From assembly GCA_900088475.1 (NCBI GenBank), contig FLMG01002427.1, positions 7,194-60,599 on the forward strand: 53,406 nucleotides of DNA. Reading direction: 5' to 3'. Of the stretch, positions 24,030 to 38,763 are shown piece after piece (position 1 is the stretch's first letter; every line of letters begins with the position of its first letter). A program made the translations under genes and the position numbers. The DNA comes from Hyphochytrium catenoides (Eukaryota > Sar > Hyphochytriomycetes > Hyphochytriales > Hyphochytriaceae). The notes under the pieces were generated by a model, which saw only the letters and a program-made list of their open reading frames with translations, did not search any database and had not been told where the DNA came from.

Positions 24030-25561
24030 TGCTCAATTGCCTATAAGCCTATGCTCGCGCAGAAGCAGAGAAGTCAGGAAAGAGAAAGGAACGAGACTAG
24101 ACCAAGGTATAGAAAGGATCGGCAGAACAACCATTGCCGGTTACTAAGGGAGCAGGAGCAAAGCAAGAAGGGGAGAAACGAAGAACAGACACGCAGATTG
24201 TCAGAGAAAGGAGGCAGCGTAGAGTGTAGGGGAACCGGGGGATGGAAAGCTCCTCTGAGAGCGAAAAGAGAGGGAGCCTGAGCTCGTTTCCATATCACTC
24301 GGTTTAAGCTCCTTGGCGGCTCCTTAGGAGGCTTGCACGATCCGCAAGCTCTCTTACGGTCCCTATCGAATAGGTGGCGGGAGGGAAGATGAGAAGAGGA
24401 GAGTTTCTCAAGCAGGGAGGAGAAAGAAACAAACAGAGAGAGGCAGAGAGAGAAAGAGACAGAGAGAGGAAAAGAGAAATTCAGAGGGAGAGAGAGAGAG
24501 AGAGAAAAGAATAGAAGAACCGGCAGGACAGAATCTGCTCCTTTCTGCAGCCAGCACTCTGAGAGGACAGAACTCAATCATAGGCAAACCCCCACAAGAC
24601 AGAGCGACCGCTGCTGGTGGGCCATTCCTAGTACGAGTAGTAGACCTATGAGACAGCTTGCGCTCTAGAAAATGAGGCTTTGACACTCCTCCTTAGGGTC
24701 CCAGCATCCTGTTCTCCCTCCTCTTAGTCTGCAGCTTTCCCTCTCTTCTTTCTGCTATCATCCACTCCGTCATCCGCAAAAAAGGTCTTTTGTCTTTGCT
24801 CTGTGGTCTTCCTCCTTCGTTTCCTTCTTCTCTAGGCGTTACCGGGTCTCTTGAAGACTCAACTACCAATGTCACTTGCTGCTCAGCCCCCGGCTCGCGC
24901 TTGACTGGAGCTTCCAAGAGCGCGCTTGGACGCAGGAGAAGAAGAGTTAGTTGGCTAGGGCTCCTTGCGGCGGTGATGCCAGACAGAGCATAGACATAGT
25001 CCTTTCATCAGTCCATTATGACCAAGAAGAAAGATGGCGCGGAAGAAGATAGACTTCTTGACAACAGAGAAGCATAATGTCTCGCGCTCGATAACCAGCA
25101 TAATTTTTAATAGGCAGGCCACCCATATGGTTCTTAGTGTGAGAGTCCTAGGAAGATGGAGCTGCACTCATTCGTCTCATCGAAGTGTCTCTTTCTACTC
25201 CGCCTCGTGGGTCTTGCTACACATCAACACCATCAGCAGTCCACGTACCGATCTTCATCATCATCGCATCAGGCAGCGGCAGCAGGCAGACAGACAGACA
25301 GAAAGAAGAAAGGGAAAGGCTGTCTGACGCCTGTACCCACAAGGGTCTAGTAATCTGGGTAACAGAGGTGAACCCATGGAAGCGATACACGAACCCATAT
25401 TTCCTTTGGCTATCTGATCTGCACTATGATTGGCTGAAAAGGCGGGTTTGTGACATAATTAGCCAATCCGGAAGGAGAGTTTAACATGGGTCGTAAAGAG
25501 GGTAACTTACCCACATTCCTGTCCAGAAGAGCAAGTTTCTGTAAAGCTCTTCTCTTTTTTG

Positions 25562-25860
25562 CCTCTCTCTTTGACTCCCTCTTTCTCTCTCTCTCTCCCC
25601 TTGTCTCTCTCTCTCTCTCTCTCTGTCTGTCTCTCTCTCTCTATGTCTGACTCTCTCTCTCTCTTGCTCTTTCTCCTTCTCTCTTTCTCGCTCTTTCACC
25701 CCCTCTCTCTCTCTCTGTCTCTCTCTTTGCCTCTCTCTTTGCCCCCTCTCGTTGCCTCTCTCTTTGTCTCTCTCTTTGCCTCTCTCTTGTCTCTCTCAAT
25801 CTCTCTTTTTGCTTCTCTCTCTCTCTCTCTCTTTGTCCCCCTCTCTCTGTCACTTCCTCC
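25562..25860 (+). repeat. Long (CT)n tract with TTTGCCTCTCTC-type variants
   Basis: About 300 bp of CT repeat, with higher-order repetition of a TCTCTCTTTGCC unit at about 25720-25800. It makes open frames on both strands (Leu/Ser on plus, Arg/Glu on minus), none of them credible genes. Confidence 0.9.
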
Positions 25861-26234
25861 CCCCTTATTTACTGCGGCACTCTGTCTGCGGCTCTCTCTC
25901 CCTCTTTCCCTCCTCTTCCCTCCAAGAGAGTGGTTGTCTGCCCTTTCCCAACTTGCAGACTCATCGATTCAGTCCTCTTTCTCAAAGCAGACAGAGAAAA
26001 GTCTGGCATCTCCTTGTCTTGCAAGCTCAAGGAGGCCCAGGAAGCTCAAGAAAGCCCAGGGAAGCGTCAACAGAAAAAGTCTGCAGCTGCATACACCGTT
26101 AAAGAGAGAAAGTGAAGAGAGAGGCGAAGCTCCGCGGAGATGCCAGAATAGAGGGACTGAAAGCCATAAGATTGGACGAAGAGAGCTTGATCTTGCTAGC
26201 TGAGGACTGAGGAGGTAAGATTTTTTGCCTTTCT

Positions 26235-26545
26235 CTCACTCTCTCTCTCTTGCTCTTTCACCTCTTTCTCTCTCTGCTGGTCGTCTCTTTGCTGGGCACG
26301 TCCTTGTCAGGCTGCCTGACCTCTCTCTATGACCAACGCTACTTTCTTCTACCGAATCCTTCTCTTGTTGGCGTCCTCTCTCCCACCAAATTCTGTCTCT
26401 CTCCCACTGGCACTTTCCCTTTCCCTGCCACTGAGGCTTCCTCTCTCTCTTTCTCACTCTATCTCTGTGTGTGTGTGTGTCTCTCTCTCTTTCTCTCCTC
26501 TCCCCCTCTTTCTCTCTCCCTTCACTTCTGTCGCTCTCTCTCTCT
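26235..26545 (+). repeat. CT-rich tract with a (GT)n core upstream of VPS4
   Basis: CT-rich sequence with a GTGTGTGTGTGTGT run at about 26466-26480, flanked by CT repeats. Ends about 140 bp before the VPS4 start codon. Confidence 0.8.
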
Positions 26546-26684
26546 TTTTCTCTGTTTTGTCCTTTTTGCTTCCTCATTCTGCTAAGTCGTTGTTGGCTTC
26601 TGCCTTCTCTCACCCGCTTCTCCTCCACTTGCTTCCGTCTCTCCAGTCGCCTTAGCGCGCAGGTTCCGTCCGTCCGTCATTGTC

Positions 26685-30187
<3,503 letters not shown>

Positions 30188-30773
30188 AGAAGGGAGAGAA
30201 AATCTGGGCATCAAGAGCATTATTTTCTGTCAGTATGACTCTCGGTCCATCCCCCTGTTGAAGCTATCGAGCTCAGACAATGTAGCCGAAAGCTCAGTAA
30301 GTGAGCGAGCATCGAGCTCCTGTCTGCATAGTCGCCAAAGATCTCTGATCCGTCAAGGTCTTGACAACGAGGAAAACTAAGACGGAGCGTCTGAAAGGCG
30401 GGCGATGGTCTGTACCGCCTCGGTGTTCATGTACATAGCCCCAACCTGTGGCAACATCGTTGCACGGCCATAACGCCTAGAGGGCCGCTATTTCAATGAT
30501 AAAATTCTAAGCTTGCTATGTCTCGGTTTGCTGCCATCATTCAAGTTCTTCCGCCCTAAGAGGCAGATACTCTCTGGGTGTCTATAGTAAGCACCTCCTC
30601 TTCTAGCTCGCTGTTACACATCTTCGCCATCTTTATTAGGCATCAGATGCGAGACTCTGACAAGCTTAAGGTTGGCAGTAGTGAATAGAGGCGAGGATTG
30701 CTATAAGGGAGGGAGATTGAGAAAGAGAGAGAAAGAGAGCACTAGAGGGAAGACGGATTTTTTAGATAGATCA
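30188..30773. other. Intergenic space between convergent VPS4 and ARP2
   Basis: 586 bp with no supported exon; a short GA run lies at about 30718-30740. Both genes end here. Confidence 0.6.
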
Positions 30774-33700
30774 CTATGACTTGAACTTGTCCAGCACCGC
30801 CAGTCCTCTCTCCTGGTATTCCTTCTTGCTGACCCAGAAGTCTTGCCTGTCCTTCATCAGGTCAGCCAGTACGCTCCCTCCTAGAAAAACCATGTGTTTC
30901 CTGCGTGGAGGATCTTCAATATTCAAGCGGAACTTAGAAAGACGACTCTTATCTCCCTTCAGCACTTCTTTCAAGTACCGCTCCTTGATGTCCTTCTCCA
31001 TACGAGAAGGCAAGCCTAGAGGAGAGGTAAACAGACGTCAACCGTGGCCGTCTGAGAGAGAGACTGACAGTAGGCAAAAAATGGAACGATTTCTGCAGGT
31101 ACCGAGACAACTGGATGCTCTCTCTTCAGGAAGAAGGTAGAGAACGAGAACCAAGAGGAACCAACCAACAGATATCGAGGTCAAGGACTTGCCTGGGTAC
31201 ATGCTTGATCCGCCAGATAGTACGATGTGCTTATAGAACTCGGATCTTAAGTCTATATCTGCCGCTTGGATCATGTCAAAGACGAGGTCGCTTATACCTC
31301 CGCCTTCCACATCGATGAGGGACGGAGTGAAGAGTGCCTAGAGGTGCTGTTAGATCACTAGCGCCATAAAAGAAAGGGAAGTAGGATGATAGGACCATGA
31401 GCTAGAGCAAGAGCATCAAGATGTAATGAGGATAACGTGAGAATCAGCACCAGCCTAAGGGTTGCTGAATAGAGAGCGAAGAGGATTGAGAAACGGCCAA
31501 AGTTGACAAAGGCAGAGCATTGTGGGCGGTTGAATTGGGGTCTCGGAGAAATAAGACGTGACTTGCGAGAGTTTAGCACATAGGATTGTCTGGAAGTCGA
31601 GGATGGACATGGAAAGGACATCAAGAGGCATCCGCACCTCTGGAGCTTCATATCTCTCACGCCCCAGTTTGATTACCCTTCCGTCAGGTAGCTGCGAGAG
31701 GAATCAACATCAGCTAAATTATCCTACAGAGGATACTTCCACTTATCGCGCGCTCTCGTTCTGCCCTCTCGTCGTTCTCCAGTTCTCAATTCTTTCTTGT
31801 GCTTTTCTCTTTCCACGCTCTCTCTGGCATACCTCATAGGTTCGCATGAGAACCGTAGTCTCCTCTGCTAACCTTCTTTCTGCTGATGGCTCCAGGGCAA
31901 CATAACAGAACTTCTCTTTGATTTGTCGAACAGTCTCAAAGTCTGCTGTCCGGTTGAAGGCATAGCTATACCGAGTGACGGTCAGAGAGAGTGACTGCAA
32001 AAAGGGAGAAGCCATGGACAAAGGACTAGAACCACCTGGGCTAGGGACACACTCAAGAGACTCAATGAGCTTCTAAGAGAGAAACCTAGCCACGAACGGC
32101 CCATGTTCTAAGAAAGGTCAGCCATCTCGGTTCAAGATAGAGGAGAAAGGAAGGTTAGAGCGCGCAAGCGAGCGAAAGGAGACATTTACCCTCTGAGTAA
32201 GAGAAGCTTGATGAGATATCGCGTGATATGCCGCCCAGCTACATCCAGTCTCCTGATTAGATGCTGAGGCACGAAACCCTCGTACACGGGCACCACGTGA
32301 GTGACGCCGTCGCCAGTGTCCACCACCACACCCGTCACCAGACCTGGGCGGTTCGAATGGATGAGACGGGCAAAGGGGAAGAGAGAGATCGGCATGCCAG
32401 GTCACAAGGACGAGTTTAGAGGGAGTTAGACAGCTTCACTGAAAGCTAAAGAGGCAGAAGAGAGGAGAGCAGCTATTCAAATCCAATGAGTGCGGATGAC
32501 GATTGAAGGTAGGAAGATGGATGATGGACTGAGGGTGGACAAAGCAAACGCTACACGAACAGCTATCGTCCCAGAAGATGGAGCAGAAGTTGGACACAGC
32601 ATTTCGAGACAAGCCTGGACCGCAGGAGACAGGAGCCCCTGACGAAGGAAGCATAAAAAGCACGACAGGAAATGATCGGAAAGCAAATAGACCACGGAAG
32701 GGAAGACCAGGGAGGGCCAATCCGGTGCAGACCGAGAAAGAAGAGTGCGGAAGAGAGAGAGAGAGAAAGGAGTGAGAGAGTGGAGATCAAGCAGGACCTT
32801 GTGCGTATAGCGTCAGCATGGCCTGGATGGCAATGTAAGACCCATCAAAGCCGTACTTTTCGAACATCACTTCCATCAGCTTCTCCCTGTTCTTCTTGGG
32901 GTTTAGTGGAGGCTCTGTCATCATGATCTTCATGTCTATGAGAGAAGATACGGGTAAGTAGAAGGGTCCAGGGCGAGTAGGTGGCACAACTATTGAGGAT
33001 GAAGAGGAACCGACCATGAAAGAAAGAAGAGGAGCACTCCTGACAAGGCACAGGAACGGAGAGAGGACGGGAGCAACAAGGGAGAGAGGGAGAGAGAGAG
33101 AGAGAGGGGGGGAGACGGAGAGAGAGAGAGAGAGAGAGAAAAGAGAAAGAGAGAGAGCTCCATATAGATTTTAAAGGTTGGGCAACCTGCGTTCGGCTTA
33201 GAATCGAACGGAGGAAAGACAACAGCTTATCCTTGAAGAAAGAGCGCGACCACGAGGTACTAGAGTTTACCTGCCGGGTTGATCTTCATTCTGTCAAAGA
33301 AGGTATAGTTCCAGAGATGCTCCATGTCATCCCAATTCCGCACGATTCCATTCTCTACTGGGTAGGAAATGTCTAGCATGTGTCGCGCAGCAGCAGCCTC
33401 ATCACCGCACATAATATCCTGCCAATAGGAGGGAAAAGGTAAGAACTCTGAACTCGCTCGCAAAAGAGAGGCTAGGGACTAGGCCGCAGCGGAGAGAGAG
33501 CACTGTTGAGTCATCAGGGAAGGAAGAAGACCAGGATAGGCAACAACAGACCCAGCCTCTTCCGCTCAATAGGGAAGCAAGACATACTAGCTGTCATAAA
33601 AGGAAATTGGGCATTATCAATGCTTCTTACTTTCAGCTCAACAGTGTTGGACACGTATGACTCCTCCGCTCGGATGATCGGCCGCCCAATCATGGAAGGA

Positions 33701-33880
33701 AAAATGGCACTTGGAAAGTTTTCTCCGGCGTATCCCACCTTAACAAACTAGAGAGCGAAAGGCGGGGACAAGGTGAGAAAAGATCATCAAGAGAAATGGG
33801 TGAATATACGATTGCGTCATATATGTTTTTCCTCCGCTTACCCCTGTCCCATTATCGCAAACCAGTATATTGCTTGGCAT
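30774..33880 (-). CDS. ARP2: Actin-related protein 2 (Arp2/3 complex subunit)
   Basis: With ARP3 forms the pseudo-dimer that nucleates branched actin filaments. Nine exons join in phase to 389 residues, the family length: 33842-33880, 33631-33747, 33271-33418, 32798-32935, 32190-32343, 31833-31965, 31638-31691, 31193-31337, 30774-31015. Signatures include [17 protein letters not shown] at the N-terminus, [20 protein letters not shown], the nucleotide-binding [32 protein letters not shown] and GGSSMYPG. The spacing and TEPPLNP context fit ARP2 rather than conventional actin or ARP3. The last intron starts with GC (GCAAGTCC) rather than GT. The start is the only ATG ahead of the conserved [11 protein letters not shown]. 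Confidence 0.96.
33086..33158 (-). repeat. (GA)n tract in an ARP2 intron
   Basis: GA on plus, so CT on the ARP2 coding strand. It lies in the intron between exons 33271-33418 and 32798-32935. Confidence 0.88.
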
Positions 33881-34513
33881 TTTGGAGAAGCGCTCTTCAA
33901 AAAGACTACGACGTAGGTCCTCAGCCCAAAGTCTATTCCTCTCTGAAAAATGGGCGCAGCTGGTAAATCCCACTCACTTTTCTCCCCTTGCGTGGAAGAG
34001 GCTGCGCAAGACAAGCTTATAAATATGAAGGGGCAACAAGGTAGTCAGAGGTCTATTCTGAAGATTTCATCGAGATGTCGAGCTTCATCTTCAGAAAGAT
34101 CTGCAGACAGAGGAAATGTCACGATGCCAATCTGCATAATCCCACAGCCAAATTGGCAATTACACTTTAAGAGCGTATATTTCCAAAAGATATAGCTATT
34201 TGGGCGAATTGGGATCGTACGTTTCTGAAAGAGGAAGCGAAAGATTCAACCCTCAGTAACCGAGCTTATTATTATACGCACTTCGGTATTATACAAAATT
34301 CTTTCTTACTAAAAGCTTCAAGCACTGATAATCAAAGGGGATCAGAGGCTAGTTATCAGTTACACAACCGTTTTGAAGGTTGAGCCACGGAAATTTCTTC
34401 AGCTTCAGCTTCCGATGCCGATCCAGCCCCTGGGTGGAGATTCATCGATCTTCGGGAGTAAGATCTTGAGCCTTCAGCCTCCAAATGAACCCTTGGCTGT
34501 CGTGAATGGCTAG

Positions 34514-34548
<35 letters not shown>

Positions 34549-34721
34549 ATCGCTCTCTGTTTCGTTTACTTCTTGAAGTAACAATAAAACGGTTCGTGGC
34601 TGGCGTCCACTGCCGAACGGGACGTATCGGCTTCCTTAGTCTTCCTTCCTCGAGCAGTTGAGAGCTAAGTGAGCTGATTCTAGGGCAGATTCCGAGGGTG
34701 AGGGAAGAGGGAGGGAGACTT
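33881..34721. other. Spacer between the ARP2 start and the RNF5 stop
   Basis: Both flanking genes are on minus, so this holds the ARP2 promoter and the RNF5 3' end. A GA run lies at about 34513-34546. No exon is supported; part of the stretch (34190-34330) is AT-richer than its surroundings. Confidence 0.5.
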
Positions 34722-37460
34722 CTAGAATAGGAGGAGACAGAGAATGACGAAAATGCCTAGCACTAGTAACAGCCGCGAGAGCAGTGCTTCTTGCGTCTCC
34801 GGGGGGTGGACGCCTCCCTGTGCACCTACCAGGCAGAGCACGGAGAGTAAATTTACTGGCCGACTCTTGAAAAAGTCATAGCCACTAGAAAGCGTAGACG
34901 GCCAAAGAAAAGAAGGTCGGGGACGAGAAGCAAGAGAGCAAGAGAGGATAAGTAAAGGGAAACAACAGTTACTTGTTCTCGGGAAGAAGAGAAATCGTAG
35001 AGAGAGACAGCATGCAGCTTTACCTTGCCCTCCAACATGCATTGAACCACTGGAAAAGGATTGCTGCAAGGAGAGCCGGCAGAAGAAGAGGGATTTTGCA
35101 TCAGCAACGAATTGCTACGTTACAAGCAATATAACGAACAGATCAAAGCAGCAGAGAAGAGTCTGGCGACTTGAGAGACAACGACGAACAGTCAGGAGTA
35201 GCAGAAGTCAGCGCCAATGTGAAGGGATACAGCACAAGATAGTCAGACAGAGAAAGCAACCGTCTGACAAGAGGCCAAGCAAGTGAGAGGAATCCCAGAG
35301 CAAAAGGGAGAGAGAGGAAAGATCTCTCGAGGCAACGGGAACGCTGAGAGGAAGAAAGTGAGGCAAGAGGATAGAAGGAGAGAGAGAGAAAAGCCAAACG
35401 ACCGAGATGAAAAAGGAAAGATGGTTGAACCGAGAGAGAGGATTATGAACGGAGAGTTCACAAGCAGTAGGAACAAGAAAGCGCCCTTACAAATTGCAGC
35501 CCAAATAGAGAAGGAAAGAAACCGAAGCCAGTAGAAGAGAATCCGAAAAGAGGATTCGCGCCTCCTTGAAATGCCCCGAAGCCGGTCTGCCAGGGAACAA
35601 TAAGCATATCAAAAGGTCAGGCAGAGAGTAGGCGAGGCACACGAGCGAAGCAGACGAAGAGAGACCAAGGCAAATAGGAGAGCCAGAGGAGAGAGGAACC
35701 TGCCGGGCGGCACCAAAGGGCGATGCAGAGCAGCTAATAGAGCAAGCAACCCCGCAAGACACATACAAACCAAATAAGGAACAACGTGTAAATACACAGG
35801 AAGAAGGAGCGAGCGAGCGAGCGAGAGAGAGAGAGAGACAGAGAGAGGGAGAGTAGACGGATGCGTATCTACCGGCGCAGCTTGCCGTCGCGGTTCAGGG
35901 CGTTGTCCTGCTGGTCTATTGGGGATATCCTCTCGATCTGTCTTGCTCCTGCAAGTATAATAGAGTGATTCTTCTGCAGCTATGTCGTTGACCTTCTCGT
36001 TCGCGCCTTGGTCGCTTTTCGTCGCCTAGTGTCTCTCTCGCCGTGTCAAGCAGTCTATCCGCACGAAACCTCTTCTCTCCTTCCCCTTTTCTGCCCTCTC
36101 TCTCTCTCCTCTCTTCTGCCCCTCCCCTTCCGTCTTCTCTTTTTCCTTCCAGTCTTCCTTTCTCTGTTCTCCTTTCCATTCTTACCGAGGATCCACGTGC
36201 TCCGCTCCTCTGCCGTACACAGGGATCACGTTCTCCCTCGTCACTCCCGCCTTACAGACAGGACATATTGTATGTCCGGTCTGGAGCCACTGATGACAGA
36301 GAGAGAGAGAGAAGGAGAGAGCAGCCCAACGAGATGAAAGGAACGATTAGTTATGTGACAGCTACAGAATCTCATCCTAGGAGAGGAGGACAGAGACGAG
36401 GGCAGAGAAATGCAAGAGTGTGGGAAGAGAGGAAGAAGGATAGGGAGACTGAGCATGCCTGATGGCTACACGAAGACCAAGAGATGAGAGAGATAGAGCT
36501 TCGAGTAGGAGCAATTACCCGGTAGAGGCATGGCCAACTGCGCTCATATATTTCCCAACCACAGAGGCGACCGAGAAAGAGGGAGACCGACCAAGAGAGG
36601 CAGTTGGGAGAGAGAGCAAGGGAGAGAGAATATGGAAGAAAGAAGAACATAGGGAAAAGAAAGGAGCGAGGTTGGGAGTACGGAGAAAGGGAAAGGAGAC
36701 GGTACATAGAGACAAAAAGAGAAAGAGACACATACCGAACGAGAGAGGCAGAGGCAACACGAGGTTAGACTCCAGTCAAACATCACAGAGCAAACCAGAA
36801 GCAGCATCACAAACAGTTCAAAGAGAAAAACAGTCAGCAAAGGAGGAGGCTCCAGGAAACGAGGAAGAAAGGCGCAGGACATATGAGATCTATAGTATGA
36901 CCATGCTAAGAAGCAGGATATGGGACAGAAAATCGTGGTCAAGGGCCAAGAGAGAGTCTGATGCTGAAGAGGAAACCCAATGAAGAGAGAGCAGGCAGGA
37001 GGAGAAGCGTCAGAAGTCGAAACGAGAGCGTAGTCGAGAGAGAAGGAAAGGGCTAGGGGCAGAGAGAGGAAAGATAAACAGCATAGCAGAGTTCTACGGA
37101 AGAACAGAGAGAGAGAAAGGTAGAAAGAAAAGAAAGAGAGAGAGAGGGAGGGAGAGGAAAGGAGAGAGTGAGAGAAAGAGAGAGAGCGACCAAACGAAAC
37201 ATAGCGTTGCTTGACCAACGTCTCTCTCACCAATAAAGGTGACCACAAAGAGTGATCACCGGATCTCGCACTTGCTCTAGGCAGATGTTGCACTCGAAGA
37301 AAGAGTCAGAGTCCGTGTCTCCATTTCTCCCTCGCTGGCCCCCAGCTGTCTCTGTCTTCTTCTCTTCCTCTCCCTTCTCGCCAGATCCTCTCTCTTCTCC
37401 GCTGGTGATTTGGGTGCGGTGCCTAACACCGCTGCTGCTGCTGTCCACGGGCTCAGCCAT
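34722..37460 (-). CDS. RNF5: RNF5/RMA-type membrane-anchored RING E3 ubiquitin ligase
   Basis: ER-type RING E3 ligase that ubiquitinates membrane or misfolded proteins. Six exons join in phase to 190 residues: 37231-37460, 36519-36537, 36186-36289, 35873-35948, 35024-35063, 34722-34825. A charged Glu/Arg N-terminus leads to a complete C3HC4 RING: Cys57, Cys60, Cys72, His74, Cys77, Cys80, Cys92, Cys95 (ECNIC, CGHLYCWPCLYRWL, CPVC). The family-specific block after the RING is present (VIPVYGRG, then [16 protein letters not shown]). A single C-terminal membrane helix (about 171-189, [16 protein letters not shown]) ends the protein, giving a cytosolic RING. The second exon has only 19 nt and supplies six RING residues. 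Total length and layout match RNF5, RNF185 and plant RMA proteins. Confidence 0.93.
36519..36537 (-). other. 19-nt microexon of the RING ligase
   Basis: Bounded by GCGCAG before and GTAATT after on the minus strand. It completes Cys77 from a split codon and encodes WPCLYR, including the zinc ligand Cys80. Without it the RING loses a ligand and the frame shifts (19 is not a multiple of 3). Confidence 0.88.
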
Positions 37461-37864
37461 GGAGGCTAGCTCTGGAAAGAGAGAGAGAGCTTCCTCTCTG
37501 CCGCCTTACTTGTGGGTCTTCTCTCCTCTTTTCGCGCTTTCTAGAAGAATTCCTCTCCTTCTTCCTCCTTAGTGCCTTCTTTCTGACTTTCTCTCTTCTC
37601 TGTCGCTGTCTCGACACTTGCTCCTCAGCCCAGTCTGCACCTCCGTGAGGCTTCTCGAGGGCAACGTGACGTTGAGAACTAGATTAATGACTGCGAAAGA
37701 CAGAGGATAAGTGACTTTTTATAGAAAGAAAGTGTCTTGCTGTCTGTGCCTGAAGCCTTTGAAGGTGACGCTTCTCCAATCCTCAGATGTGCGACTTCCT
37801 TCCTCAGGTACATCGCTTGGTCACTCCTCTCCCTGGACTTCCTCTCATAAGCTTATGAGCCTCA

Positions 37865-38066
37865 TTCCTCTCTCTCTCTCTTTCTCTCTCAGAACTCCTC
37901 GTTCAGTCTCTCTCTGGCTCTCTTTCTCTTCTCCCCCTAACAGACCTTGCCTTCCAACCTCTTTCGCTGCTTTCTCATTCCTTGTTCTCTTTCTCTCTCT
38001 TTCTCTCTCTCTCTCTCGCTCTTTCTCTTCCTCTCTCTCTTTCTCTCTCTCTCCCTCTCTCTCCTC

Positions 38067-38099
<33 letters not shown>

Positions 38100-38210
38100 C
38101 CTCTCTCTCTCTTCTCTCTCTTTTCTCTCTCTCTCTTCTTTCNNNNNNNNNNNNNNNNNNNNNNNNNNNNNNNNNNNNNNNNNNNNNNNNNNTCTCTCTC
38201 TCTTTTGTCT
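37865..38210 (+). repeat. (CT)n microsatellite with 50-bp assembly gap
   Basis: CT repeats with TTT and CCC interruptions. N bases fill 38143-38192. Leu/Ser frames across it are artefacts. Confidence 0.92.
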
Positions 38211-38391
38211 GCCGCTCTTCCCTTTGTCCTTTCTTATTACGCTTTCATGTGTCTGTTCCTCTCTGTCTCTCTCCTCGCGGAAAAAAGCTCTTCTCTTACA
38301 ACCTTCCTAAGATATTCACTAACTAACGATAACCTCCATATTTGGAGTCTAATAAGCGGTAGCTAAATATCCTCCCTAGTCCCCAAGGGCC

Positions 38392-38763
38392 ATGGCCCGT
38401 ATTTACGTCCTTCTTTCGTCGATATATAGTCCAACAAATCTCCTTGAGAGGCAGCAGCCGTCCGCAGCCTGCGCCCGATCTTCAGAAATGAAAGCGCCGC
38501 CACGGACGAGAAGCTTTCTTTCTTCTTCTGCATCGACGGCCGCGCCTGCGCCGCCCAGGATTCCGGGAGAAGCCTCCGTCTCCCATTCCCAGCCCGTGCA
38601 TAAGCCGGAGATACAGCCAATACGTCGTCGCAATGAACCAGACCACCAGCAGCTCCACCAGCTTTCAGCAATGAGATCGGCTCTACTTCCAGAGGAAAAG
38701 GCGAGCCATCCACGGAGGATCAGAGCCTTGATTGTCATCACGCACACCCTTTTTTCTAGATGA
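38392..38763 (+). CDS. Hypothetical Ser/Pro/Ala-rich frame, coding status doubtful
   Basis: 124-codon open frame from an ATG, with a Pro/Ala/Ser-rich middle and a His/Gln/Arg-rich second half. The same DNA is open on minus over nearly the same length, so openness reflects base composition as much as coding. No family recognised. Confidence 0.2.
   Translation: MARIYVLLSSIYSPTNLLERQQPSAACARSSEMKAPPRTRSFLSSSASTAAPAPPRIPGEASVSHSQPVHKPEIQPIRRRNEPDHQQLHQLSAMRSALLPEEKASHPRRIRALIVITHTLFSR

Larger units (their letters stand above)
24030..26684. other. Gene-poor spacer rich in simple repeats
   Basis: Between the F-box start and VPS4. Contains GA/CT tracts at about 24420-24505 (GA on plus), 25562-25850 and 26235-26545 (CT). 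One minus-strand frame at 24693-24917 ends in a basic, protein-like tail (RMTEWMIAERREGKLQ), and a plus-strand frame ending at 26115 has a Lys/Gln/Ala-rich tail. Either could be a terminal exon, but no family or splice path could be established. Confidence 0.45.

Noticed and set aside
25481-25853. Arg/Glu-rich minus-strand frames opposite CT tracts
   Set aside because: They are the complementary reading of the same simple repeat.
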